31,195 nucleotides of DNA from positions 1-31,195 of the IMG/VR virus record IMGVR_UViG_3300028414_000040. One strand, written 5' to 3'. Shown here one piece after another: positions 26,001-31,195 of this stretch. The number at the start of each line of letters is the position of its first letter. Position 1 is the stretch's first letter. Under the pieces are notes generated by a model that made no database searches, was not told where the DNA came from, and saw only the letters and a list, made by a program, of their open reading frames with translations. The stretch is from a virus. The position numbers and the translations under genes were made by a program.

Positions 26001-26359
26001 TATTTGGACAAAAAACTCGTGCAAGAAATGCAAGTGCATTGGATCGAATTAACGTTGCAAGACTTGTAGTATTCTTACGTAGTCAGTTAAACACATTAGC
26101 AAAACCATACTTGTTTGAACCAAATGATAAAATCACTCGTGATGAAATCAAACAACAAGTTGAAAGTCTAATGGTAGAACTAGTAGGACTAAGAGCACTA
26201 TTTGACTTCTTGGTTGTGTGTGACGAAACAAACAACACACCGGCAAGAATCGATAGAAACGAGTTGTATGTAGATATTGCTATTGAACCAGTAAAAGCAG
26301 TAGAATTTATTTACATTCCACTACGTATTAAAAACACAGGCGAAATCGCAGGGTTATAA
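23093..26359 (+). CDS. gp18: Tail sheath protein, T4 gp18-like, with large insertion
   Basis: 1088 residues from the ATG at 23093, placed by AGGAG eight bases upstream; the ATG at 23075 lies before this site. The N-terminus MALTSPGVEVQVIDESFY..PGTVPIIFVATG and the C-terminal half (MLLWNLRRSGFNVKRF; NLIATPGYPELI; FLTGAGLVVFGQKTRARN; FLRSQLNTLAKPYLFEPND; AVEFIYIPLRIKNTGEI) are classic for contractile sheaths. Sheath subunits stack around the tube and contract on infection. T4 gp18 has 659 residues; the extra length lies between about residues 125 and 690. It contains several GDxW..W units such as GTYWLDT, GSIWVKT, GSLWYSS and GDIWVST, and is probably surface-exposed. The core role is firm, but the role of the insertion is unknown. 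Confidence 0.93.
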   Translation: MALTSPGVEVQVIDESFYTPAEPGTVPIIFVATGENKLNGAGTGIAPGTTKANAGKPYLLTSQRELVDTFGDPSFYVDNNNNPIHGGEQNEYGLQAAYSYLGVSNRAYVVRADVDLNAINASATATTANPADGTYWLDTANSRYGIFEWNGSAVSVSNTTGQSFTNKTPVVITDSTKVVGSGDYTPKSSVGSIGDYALVVLTTVPTLYYKNTSGNWVVVGSGDWKASWPSITGTENVSGDVFTASDNFTVNDSEGVQIFTFVLTGATASSFVTDFTTAAAGTGISAAVVNNRIEIYNDGSVHDAFQLGGTGTVLTDAGLAGAVNYAAPKLQASAHTSVPLYKTGDEGRPTGSIWVKTTTPNAGANWSVKVWNDDTELWDTSSAPIYGSNHAAIWSMDLSGAGANLTTANLYIQTNTTEAATNLADFTIFKRNASGATTITSSAITATTFISGTGNFTISESVKGSAMMSTPVTVVWSPAGEIADADALAGAINAAGLANVSASIVSGNKVVIEHATGGEIRIVDTNTKLVSAFPAWNYTNSTGTANLYDDPTGAANSYVASLWKELTYTASDDAPTALAADGSLWYSSVIDEIDIMVHDGTNWKGYVNEYADSDPAGPTVSATEPEVQSDGSALVTGDIWVSTADLENFPTIYKYNATLSSWVEIDKTDQTTENGVIFADARYNTAGSNSGSAGDIADLLASDYLDPDAPDPALYPKGMLLWNLRRSGFNVKRFERSYIDVAAENTRADDESMAAYYPHRWVTESANEADGSGSFGRKAQRKVVVQKLQAMLNENQDIRDDESRIFNLIATPGYPELIGEMITLNYDRGLTAFVIGDSPMRLTSDATSLNEWATNVNTVVEDNDNGLVSRDEYLGVYYPSGFTSDNAGNNIVVPSSHMVLRTFALNDQVAYPWFAPAGTRRGGVTNASSTGYINGEGEFVATALNEGVRDTLYANNVNPITFLTGAGLVVFGQKTRARNASALDRINVARLVVFLRSQLNTLAKPYLFEPNDKITRDEIKQQVESLMVELVGLRALFDFLVVCDETNNTPARIDRNELYVDIAIEPVKAVEFIYIPLRIKNTGEIAGL

Positions 26360-26367
26360 TATCATAA

Positions 26368-26396
26368 TGTAGGGGGTAAAATAAAAACCCCCTACA
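26368..26396 (+). terminator. Hairpin after the sheath gene
   Basis: A nine-base-pair stem TGTAGGGGG (26368-26376) / CCCCCTACA (26388-26396) with an A-rich 11-base loop stands between sheath and tube genes. No T-run follows on the plus strand, so it may be a processing or attenuating hairpin rather than a full terminator. Confidence 0.5.
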
Positions 26397-26399
26397 AAT

Positions 26400-26407
26400 G
26401 ATAAATA
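26400..26407 (+). promoter_or_regulatory. Late promoter before the tail tube gene
   Basis: GATAAATAC, the best repeated form of the late box, lies 25 bases before the ATG, with AAGGAG (26418-26423) between. The tube protein is needed in high copy, which fits its own promoter. Confidence 0.6.
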
Positions 26408-26432
26408 CTTGTGTATTAAGGAGAAACAATAG

Positions 26433-27071
26433 ATGGCAATCTCGACTCTATTAAATTTAACAGTTCCATTAGCAAACGACACTACTTCTAGTAGTCAAGG
26501 TTTACTTATGCCAAAACTTCAGTATCGCTTTAGAGTGACACTAGAAAACTTTGGTATTAGTGGGAACACAACAGAATTAACAAAACAAGTTATTGATGCA
26601 ACTAGACCAAACATTCAGTTTGATCCTATTCAATTAGATGTCTATAACAGTAAAATTATGATGGCAGGTAAGCATACATGGCAAGCTGTCACTATTAATT
26701 TACGTGATGACATTAACGGTAATGTGCAAAAACTAGTTGGTGAACAACTACAGAAACAATTTGACTTTTTTGAACAAGCAAGTGCTGCTACCGGTCAAGA
26801 CTATAAATTTACACAACGTATTGAAGTCTTAGACGGCGGCAATGGAGCAAATACTCCACAAGTACTAGAAACCTGGGAACTTTATGGTTGCTATTTGAAC
26901 AGTGTTGATTACGGCAGTATGGCATATGGTACTAATGATGCAATGCAAGTTGCATTAAGTATTACATATGATAATGCAGTACAGCTCAATGTTGGAGTAG
27001 GAACACCAAACAACTTCCAAGATAGAAACAGTGAAACAGGCACAGGTGCTACAGGCGGCGCAGCTCTTTAA
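26433..27071 (+). CDS. gp19: Tail tube protein, T4 gp19-like
   Basis: 212 residues. MPKLQYRFRVTLENFG, followed by IDATRPNIQFDPIQLDVYNSKIMM, TWQAVTINLRDD, and YGCYLNSVDYGSMAYGTND..ALSITYDNA are typical of the gp19 family. Six-fold rings of this protein stack to form the inner tube through which DNA passes. It is somewhat longer than T4 gp19 (163 residues). A strong AAGGAG ribosome site sits nine bases before the ATG. It directly follows the sheath gene, the usual 18-19 order. The C-terminus is Gly/Thr-rich (TGTGATGGAAL), probably flexible. Confidence 0.92.
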   Translation: MAISTLLNLTVPLANDTTSSSQGLLMPKLQYRFRVTLENFGISGNTTELTKQVIDATRPNIQFDPIQLDVYNSKIMMAGKHTWQAVTINLRDDINGNVQKLVGEQLQKQFDFFEQASAATGQDYKFTQRIEVLDGGNGANTPQVLETWELYGCYLNSVDYGSMAYGTNDAMQVALSITYDNAVQLNVGVGTPNNFQDRNSETGTGATGGAAL

Positions 27072-27095
27072 TACTTAAATGAGATTGCATCAATG

Positions 27096-27124
27096 AAAAG
27101 GAGTCGAAAGGCTCCTTTTTCTTT
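27096..27124 (+). terminator. Strong rho-independent terminator after the tube gene
   Basis: AAAAGGAGTC (27096-27105), a GAAA tetraloop, then GGCTCCTTTT (27110-27119) with one G-T pair, followed by a T-rich run. This is the clearest terminator in the window. Confidence 0.88.
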
Positions 27125-27145
27125 ATATACTCAGTTTAAAATAAA

Positions 27146-27153
27146 GATAAATA
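27146..27153 (+). promoter_or_regulatory. Late promoter before the 27158 gene set
   Basis: GATAAATA ends only four bases before the ATG at 27158. The 16 bases from 27146 (GATAAATACTGTATGG) are identical to those from 20656 before gp13. If initiation is about six bases past the box, the transcript begins in the start codon. Confidence 0.6.
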
Positions 27154-27157
27154 CTGT

Positions 27158-28435
27158 ATGGCAACAAATAGTTTTTACGATAACTTCAGCAGTTTAGATA
27201 GTGGCAAAGGCATAGTCGGTGATTTTGCTCATGCGTCTGCATTATATAGACGAAATAACTTTAGACTTGCACCTAAAGTTAAATTTCTTTATCATGTTGT
27301 AGTAGATGTAAACACTACGGCACTTGGCGTATTAGGCAACAGTGTTTTTAGTCTGTTAAACAAACGTGAATTTAACTTGCTTGCAAACGCAGCCGATTTA
27401 CCGAGATACAGTATTCAAACTGAAACTTTAAATCAATACAATAGAAAAAAAGTAATTCAAACTCAACTTCAATATAACGAGGTTAATATCGATTTTCACG
27501 ATGATAATGCAGGGCTTACTAGTTTATTATGGGAAGCGTATTACAGATATTATTATCAAGATGGCAACTATACTGATCAAGGTAGTAGACCTAGAGCATA
27601 TCAAACTAAATTATATGATACAGATATAGCAAATACATACAGGCATGGCTTTAATAGAAGACGACCAACTGACATACCGTTTTTTAATAGTATTACAATT
27701 CATCAATTACATCCTCAAAATAAAGAAAGTACTTTTACAAGTTTTACACTTGTAAATCCTATTATTACAGAATGGCAACATGACAGAGTTGATCAAGCAG
27801 ATGGATCTGGTGTAATGCGTAATTCAATGAGACTTGCATACGAAAGTGTGTTGTATGACAGAGAACTTACTAGTCCTGATAAAATACAAAGTTTTGGAGA
27901 TATACAACACTACGATACAGTACCAAGCCCGTATAATAGTGTTAGTACAAATAGCATAGCAAAAGATTCCGATGATAATACTTTTTGGGGATCTATATTT
28001 ACTGATTTACTAGTAGGTATTGTTAACCTTACCGACTTTAATTCTCAACAACGACAAAGTCAACTGCCAAATAATGTAAGACAAATTGGTCAAACAACGC
28101 TGCCTCCAGCTACAAATAGAAACTTCTTTCCAAGTTCTGTAAACCCAAACAGTGTCACAACAGCACAGCCTGTTAACACAGCATCTCAAAATTTTAATAT
28201 TAGTAATCAACAGTCTTCGAGAGAAATAAACAATAATCAAAAACGTCTAGCAGACTTTGCAAAAAGTCTTACAACTACACAATTATCTACCTATACAGGA
28301 AGAAACATACAAGAATCAAAACAGTTTTATGATTCACTATCACCTAATGTAAAATTTCAGATAGAGCAGGCAGCAGCAACAGAATCTAGCACACAAGGAT
28401 TTGTTAGTAGATTAAACGAAATAGGAATTTTGTAA
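27158..28435 (+). CDS. Tail-tube-fold structural protein (possible tube initiator or second tube protein)
   Basis: 425 residues starting MATNSFYDNFSSLDSGKG. The middle part (PKVKFLYHVVVDVN; LPRYSIQTETLNQYNRKKVI; YNEVNIDFHDDNAGLTSLLWEAYYRYYY) follows the same order as gp19: a strand, a Pro-led segment, then a strand ending in an acidic turn and a helix. T4 gp54 and gp48 at the baseplate-tube junction share that fold and are candidate counterparts. The C-terminal 150 residues are rich in Asn, Gln and Ser, ending in helical KRLADFAKSLTTTQL. No ribosome site precedes the ATG, and the late box is only four bases away. It overlaps the next gene by one base (TAATG). Structural placement is inferred from fold-like spacing, not from strong identity. 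Confidence 0.6.
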   Translation: MATNSFYDNFSSLDSGKGIVGDFAHASALYRRNNFRLAPKVKFLYHVVVDVNTTALGVLGNSVFSLLNKREFNLLANAADLPRYSIQTETLNQYNRKKVIQTQLQYNEVNIDFHDDNAGLTSLLWEAYYRYYYQDGNYTDQGSRPRAYQTKLYDTDIANTYRHGFNRRRPTDIPFFNSITIHQLHPQNKESTFTSFTLVNPIITEWQHDRVDQADGSGVMRNSMRLAYESVLYDRELTSPDKIQSFGDIQHYDTVPSPYNSVSTNSIAKDSDDNTFWGSIFTDLLVGIVNLTDFNSQQRQSQLPNNVRQIGQTTLPPATNRNFFPSSVNPNSVTTAQPVNTASQNFNISNQQSSREINNNQKRLADFAKSLTTTQLSTYTGRNIQESKQFYDSLSPNVKFQIEQAAATESSTQGFVSRLNEIGIL

Positions 28436-28809
28436 TGAGCAGTTATGCAGATGAAGAAAAATCGCAAAAGCAAGACAGTGGTAAAGAAGTTAGACAATTA
28501 TTTGATAGGTATTTTACCAAGCAAATTAGTTTAACTAGTAATGAAGTTGATACTGTTGTAGGATTTTTTACAAAAAGAAAGTTTACAAAAGATGCAGCAA
28601 TTGCAGTATCTACTGTAATATTACAACAAGCCAAATCAGAAAATAAAAAAGTATTTGAAATTGTTGACACACTTGAAGGATTAGATGAAGTCCAATTAAG
28701 TAGGCTAGTAAGTGCTATCCTTAATAATAACAGAAGCAGAATAAGTGCATTAGGTTATAAAAACGATTATGCAACTCAAACTACAGAGAATAGAAATGTG
28801 AGACTGTAA
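28435..28809 (+). CDS. Conserved hypothetical protein of marine T4-like phages, 124 residues
   Basis: Function unknown. It resembles small proteins found beside structural genes in cyanophages by the pattern ELRxFxDRYFTKQI..VDxVVGFFxKRxF..LQQAK..FEIVDTL..L..VLNNNRSxxSxLG; I recall this pattern but cannot search it. It is helical and charged, with an N-terminal disordered stretch (EEKSQKQDSGKE). AGGA-like bases lie upstream, and the start shares one base with the previous stop (TAATG). The same one-base overlap joins it to the gp4 homologue. A virion assembly role is likely from context only. Confidence 0.65.
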   Translation: MSSYADEEKSQKQDSGKEVRQLFDRYFTKQISLTSNEVDTVVGFFTKRKFTKDAAIAVSTVILQQAKSENKKVFEIVDTLEGLDEVQLSRLVSAILNNNRSRISALGYKNDYATQTTENRNVRL

Positions 28810-29246
28810 TGGGACGCTTTGCACAGGGCAAGTTTACACTAAAAAACCCTGACAAATATATAGGTGGCCGAACTCCAACATATCGTAGTAGCTGGGAATT
28901 TGCTTTCATGCGCATGTGTGATCAAAATGATAACATATCAAAATGGGCAAGTGAATCAATAAAAATTCCGTATAGAAATCCTTTTACAGGAAAACATACA
29001 ATATATGTTCCAGACTTTTTTATAGTATATAATGACCGTACTGGAAAACAACATGTAGAATTAATTGAAGTTAAACCTGCAAATCATACTTTTAAAGAAC
29101 AACTAGGTAATAGTAAACATAATAAAGCACACTACGTATTAAATCAAGCTAAGTGGGGAGCAGCAAAGCACTATTGTAAACAAAAAGGCATGGTGTTTAG
29201 AGTTGTCAACGAAGGAGATATTTTCCATCAAGGCAAACGTAGATGA
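28809..29246 (+). CDS. gp4: Head completion protein, T4 gp4-like (TnsA/PD-(D/E)xK nuclease fold)
   Basis: 145 residues, close to T4 gp4 (150). The motifs MGRFAQGKF, YRSSWEFAFMRMCD, WASESIKIPY, YVPDFF, ELIEVKP and AKWGAAKHYCKQKGMVFRV are diagnostic. The nuclease-like residues are all present: Glu30, Asp69, Glu87 and Lys89. In T4, gp4 acts late in head maturation before tail joining; particles without it hold DNA but cannot join tails. Whether it cuts DNA, for example trimming packaged ends, is not settled from the sequence. It overlaps the oxygenase gene by four bases (ATGA). Confidence 0.9.
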   Translation: MGRFAQGKFTLKNPDKYIGGRTPTYRSSWEFAFMRMCDQNDNISKWASESIKIPYRNPFTGKHTIYVPDFFIVYNDRTGKQHVELIEVKPANHTFKEQLGNSKHNKAHYVLNQAKWGAAKHYCKQKGMVFRVVNEGDIFHQGKRR

Positions 29247-29782
29247 AAATATACGAACAAACATTTCCTTGGAAACACTGGATAATAGATAATTTTTTAG
29301 ATAAGTCTGATGTTGCAAAACTTTCATATGTTGCTCATAAACATATTCAAGAAAATAACAGTAAATTTCATTACACCGTTGATAGTTTACAAGATCCATA
29401 TAAACAAGTATTATCAAGTGCTATAGAAAAAATGCCAGATGTAATTAAGAATTTAAATTATACATCGCCTAGAAAATATAAAAAAATATATGCACTTGGA
29501 CATTTAGCTGTTAATCCTGCTAATTATAGTTTCCAGCCTCATTGCGATGATGAAACAAAAATATGGACATTTGTGACATACATAGGACCTAACAAAAGCA
29601 CAGGAACGTATGTAATGACAGATATGAATGAAAATAATAAAATAGAAATTCCTTGGATGCCAGGTCGGTGCTTAGTTTTTGCAGGAAATACTGGCGAAAC
29701 ATGGCACAGCTATACTAGTAGCAACGATTGGCGTGCAACTATAACCGCTTATATGAACACCAATAAAAATTGGGGTAAATAA
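29243..29782 (+). CDS. 2-oxoglutarate/Fe(II)-dependent oxygenase
   Basis: 179 residues with the double-stranded beta-helix motifs: His100-x-Asp102 (QPHCDDE), distal His155 (TWHSY), and Arg164 (DWRATI) for 2-oxoglutarate. Preceding strands (YALGHLAVNPANYS) and GRCLVFAGNTGETWH also fit the prolyl-4-hydroxylase-like group common in marine phages. Such enzymes hydroxylate proteins, nucleobases or small molecules; the substrate is unknown. The ATG overlaps the gp4 stop (ATGA), so it is made with a head-assembly protein, which is unusual for a metabolic enzyme and suggests a virion-protein or DNA substrate. Confidence 0.85.
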   Translation: MKIYEQTFPWKHWIIDNFLDKSDVAKLSYVAHKHIQENNSKFHYTVDSLQDPYKQVLSSAIEKMPDVIKNLNYTSPRKYKKIYALGHLAVNPANYSFQPHCDDETKIWTFVTYIGPNKSTGTYVMTDMNENNKIEIPWMPGRCLVFAGNTGETWHSYTSSNDWRATITAYMNTNKNWGK

Positions 29783-29807
29783 AGTAAGCATATAATGGAA
29801 AAGTACT

Positions 29808-30293
29808 ATGACTAAAAAACTAGAAGACATGTTAAATCTTCCTGATAATAAAGATCTTAATGAAGAAGAAAATATTGCTCCTGTTGTAGAACACGAAGAC
29901 ACATTTAGAGATATTGCAGAGTTTGACAAAATCTCTGATGCCTTGCCTGCTGTAAAAGGGCTAGGCGATATGGCAGACAAAGAACTCAACGAAGTTGCAA
30001 ATAAAGCCATGACTGCATATGACGATTTAATGGATCTTGGTATGAACGTTGAAAGTCGCTATAGCGGTAGAGTGTTTGAAGTTGCTGGCACAATGTTAAA
30101 AACCAGTCTAGATGCTAAAGTTGCAAAACTAGACAAAAAACTTAAAATGGTAGAACTACAACTTAAAAAAGAAAAAATGGATAGAGACAGCGGACCAGGC
30201 GGAGATGGCGACATTGTAAACGGCGAAGGTTATGTTGTGTCTGATAGAAATAGTTTATTAGAGCGCCTAAAAGGCATAGATAAAGATAAATAG
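29808..30293 (+). CDS. gp16: Small terminase subunit, T4 gp16-like
   Basis: 161 residues, against 164 in T4. An acidic N-terminus (LEDMLNLPDNKDLNEEEN) is followed by a helical core (AMTAYDDLMDLGMNVESRYSGRVFEVAGTML, read as adjoining helices) and a coiled-coil KVAKLDKKLKMVELQLKKEK. The C-terminal tail has a Gly-Asp-rich linker and SDRNSLLERLKG. gp16 rings recognise DNA and stimulate the gp17 motor-nuclease. Length, helix-coil layout and position support this, though identity to T4 is low in this family. The large subunit is not in the window; in T4 it follows gp16 directly, so gene order differs here. GGAA at 29797 precedes the ATG. Confidence 0.75.
   Translation: MTKKLEDMLNLPDNKDLNEEENIAPVVEHEDTFRDIAEFDKISDALPAVKGLGDMADKELNEVANKAMTAYDDLMDLGMNVESRYSGRVFEVAGTMLKTSLDAKVAKLDKKLKMVELQLKKEKMDRDSGPGGDGDIVNGEGYVVSDRNSLLERLKGIDKDK
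30285..30292 (+). promoter_or_regulatory. Candidate late promoter overlapping the gp16 stop codon
   Basis: GATAAATA ends within the TAG stop codon (30291-30293). It is followed by TAGGA, a ribosome site, and the ATG at 30316. Because the box lies in Lys/Asp codons, chance occurrence is possible. Confidence 0.4.
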
Positions 30294-30315
30294 TAATATA
30301 ATTTAGGATACGTCG

Positions 30316-30873
30316 ATGAAAAATTTTGCTGATTATTTAACAGAATCAAAAAGAACATATGAATTTAAAATTGGCATCGCAGGTGATCAGCCTGATGGAT
30401 GCGAAGATATAATTGAAACAGGATTATCAAAGTTTGGTATTTCCAAAATGTCAACCGGTAAAAAAACACCAATTCAGGAACGTCCTTTAGATTTTCCGCA
30501 ATTAGAAAATACAGAAGTTTATTACTACGAAGTAGAACTTACTTACCCTACAACTGTACAAGTTTTACAAGAATACTTAGGCAGTGTATGCGGTATTCCT
30601 CAAAGTCATATTATTGTACGTAATCCAAATGAGCCACAAGAATTATATCAGCAAGAAGACTCCAGTGAAGAATATGTATCCAAACTAACACAGGAAGATT
30701 TAGGCGGCGAGTCAGCACAAGAAGACGCAGGACCAGATCGTGTTATGAACTTGTTGAAAGAATTAGAAACAGCACGTAAAGACCGAGGCAACGATTATGT
30801 AGGCGAAACACCTTCAGGTGAAAGTAAAGATATCGGCGATACTGAAAATACAAAAAGCCCTATAGGAGCCTAA
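30316..30873 (+). CDS. Probable internal head/core protein with capsid-targeting-like N-terminus
   Basis: 185 residues. The first ten, MKNFADYLTE, line up without gaps to the T4 internal-protein targeting peptide MKTYQEFIAE: three identities and five conservative changes. The cut site would be after Glu10 (Leu-x-Glu, the gp21 protease form). The middle holds TYEFKIGIAGDQPDG, KMSTGKKTPIQERPLDFP and YPTTVQVLQEYLG; I recall similar proteins in cyanophage structural clusters but not their role. The C-terminal 70 residues are acidic and low in complexity, as in head core proteins. The start follows TAGGA. Head localisation is inferred. A cytoplasmic assembly factor is the alternative. Confidence 0.6.
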   Translation: MKNFADYLTESKRTYEFKIGIAGDQPDGCEDIIETGLSKFGISKMSTGKKTPIQERPLDFPQLENTEVYYYEVELTYPTTVQVLQEYLGSVCGIPQSHIIVRNPNEPQELYQQEDSSEEYVSKLTQEDLGGESAQEDAGPDRVMNLLKELETARKDRGNDYVGETPSGESKDIGDTENTKSPIGA

Positions 30874-30874
30874 C

Positions 30875-31195
30875 ATGAAAATATCTGAAGTAAAAGTTAT
30901 TAAAGAAGCAGCACCAACTAGATTTATTCCAACACACTACGGTGGACCAGGAGGCATGAATAATGTCATGCTACACACAGATGGCAATCTTTATTTTCAA
31001 AAACAAAGAGATGATGGCGCCGGAAGAGAAATAGTAAGATGGAACGGCAACCCAACAGGTGAAGGATTTTTTGGTAAATGGAACCCTGCAACTATTAAAG
31101 GTACAATAGTTGACGGACAGCGAGTTCCGTATCCAGCAGGAACAAACTTTAGTAATGCACCAAGAGCAGCAGCACCAGCAGCAGCACCAGCAGCA
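30875..31195 (+). CDS. Unrecognised protein, 3' partial, with possible prohead-protease site
   Basis: Open to the window edge, 107 codons without a stop. TAGGAG lies before the ATG, which follows the previous stop by one base. The N-terminus MKISEVKVIKEAAP has Ile-Lys-Glu followed by Ala, which fits the (Leu/Ile)-x-Glu cleavage form of the T4 prohead protease. Gly-rich segments (YGGPGGM; GKWNPATIKG) are followed by Ala-Pro repeats (RAAAPAAAPAA), a flexible tail that runs off the window. I do not recognise the family. Confidence 0.65.
   Translation, partial: MKISEVKVIKEAAPTRFIPTHYGGPGGMNNVMLHTDGNLYFQKQRDDGAGREIVRWNGNPTGEGFFGKWNPATIKGTIVDGQRVPYPAGTNFSNAPRAAAPAAAPAA

Overview
The window is an AT-rich, densely packed late-gene region of a T4-like contractile-tailed phage. 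It most resembles the marine T4-like myoviruses that infect SAR11 or picocyanobacteria. I recognise homologues of T4 gp13 and gp14 (neck), gp15 (tail terminator), gp18 (sheath), gp19 (tube), gp4 (head-completion nuclease-fold protein) and gp16 (small terminase). They sit among very large tail-fibre-type proteins and several enzymes typical of marine phages. Gaps between genes are at most about 110 bases, many genes overlap by 1-8 bases, and boxes of the form NATAAATA (T4 late-promoter type) recur. The host cannot be read from this window, and I saw no tRNA genes, integrase, insertion sequence or CRISPR array.

Layout. (1) 1-13539, plus strand: two giant fibre or adhesin genes. The first is cut by the window edge. 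The second is 3214 residues and ends in an S74-type self-cleaving chaperone. They share a ~160-residue repeat with a Lys-Cys..Arg-Asp core (six and three copies) and a second module. (2) 13621-17375, plus strand: a 60-residue tail-associated protein, an unknown protein, a GT-A-fold glycosyltransferase, and an 868-residue protein with ~100-residue tandem repeats carrying a Met-Phe-Trp motif. (3) 17356-20643, minus strand: gp14, gp15 and a Nudix hydrolase, read leftward. (4) 20681-23009, plus strand: gp13, an SGNH-hydrolase-like protein and a dNMP-kinase-like protein. (5) 23093-27071: an enlarged sheath protein, then the tube protein. (6) 27158-30873 onward: a tube-fold protein, an unknown, the gp4 homologue, a 2OG-Fe(II) oxygenase, the gp16 homologue, and two proteins whose N-termini look like prohead-targeting peptides.

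How the genes fit together. Sheath, tube, neck and terminator form the contractile tail and its head joint. gp16 and gp4 act in DNA packaging and head completion. The giant fibres, with their self-cleaving chaperone, are the likely host-recognition apparatus. The glycosyltransferase and the repeat protein next to them could modify virion or host glycans (inference). The Nudix, dNMP kinase, 2OG oxygenase and SGNH genes are inserted between structural genes and are probably expressed late with them.

Most unusual signals. (a) The pentamer GTWAC is nearly absent (5 sites by hand scan, 3 of them within 223 bases) while GTSAC is common (about 69). (b) Two divergent late promoters share one 15-base palindrome between gp14 and gp13. 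(c) The nine-copy Lys-Cys repeat family has two subtypes. (d) The Met-Phe-Trp repeat protein keeps a DxD only in its last unit. (e) Two genes at the right end start with probable capsid-targeting peptides resembling those of T4 internal proteins.
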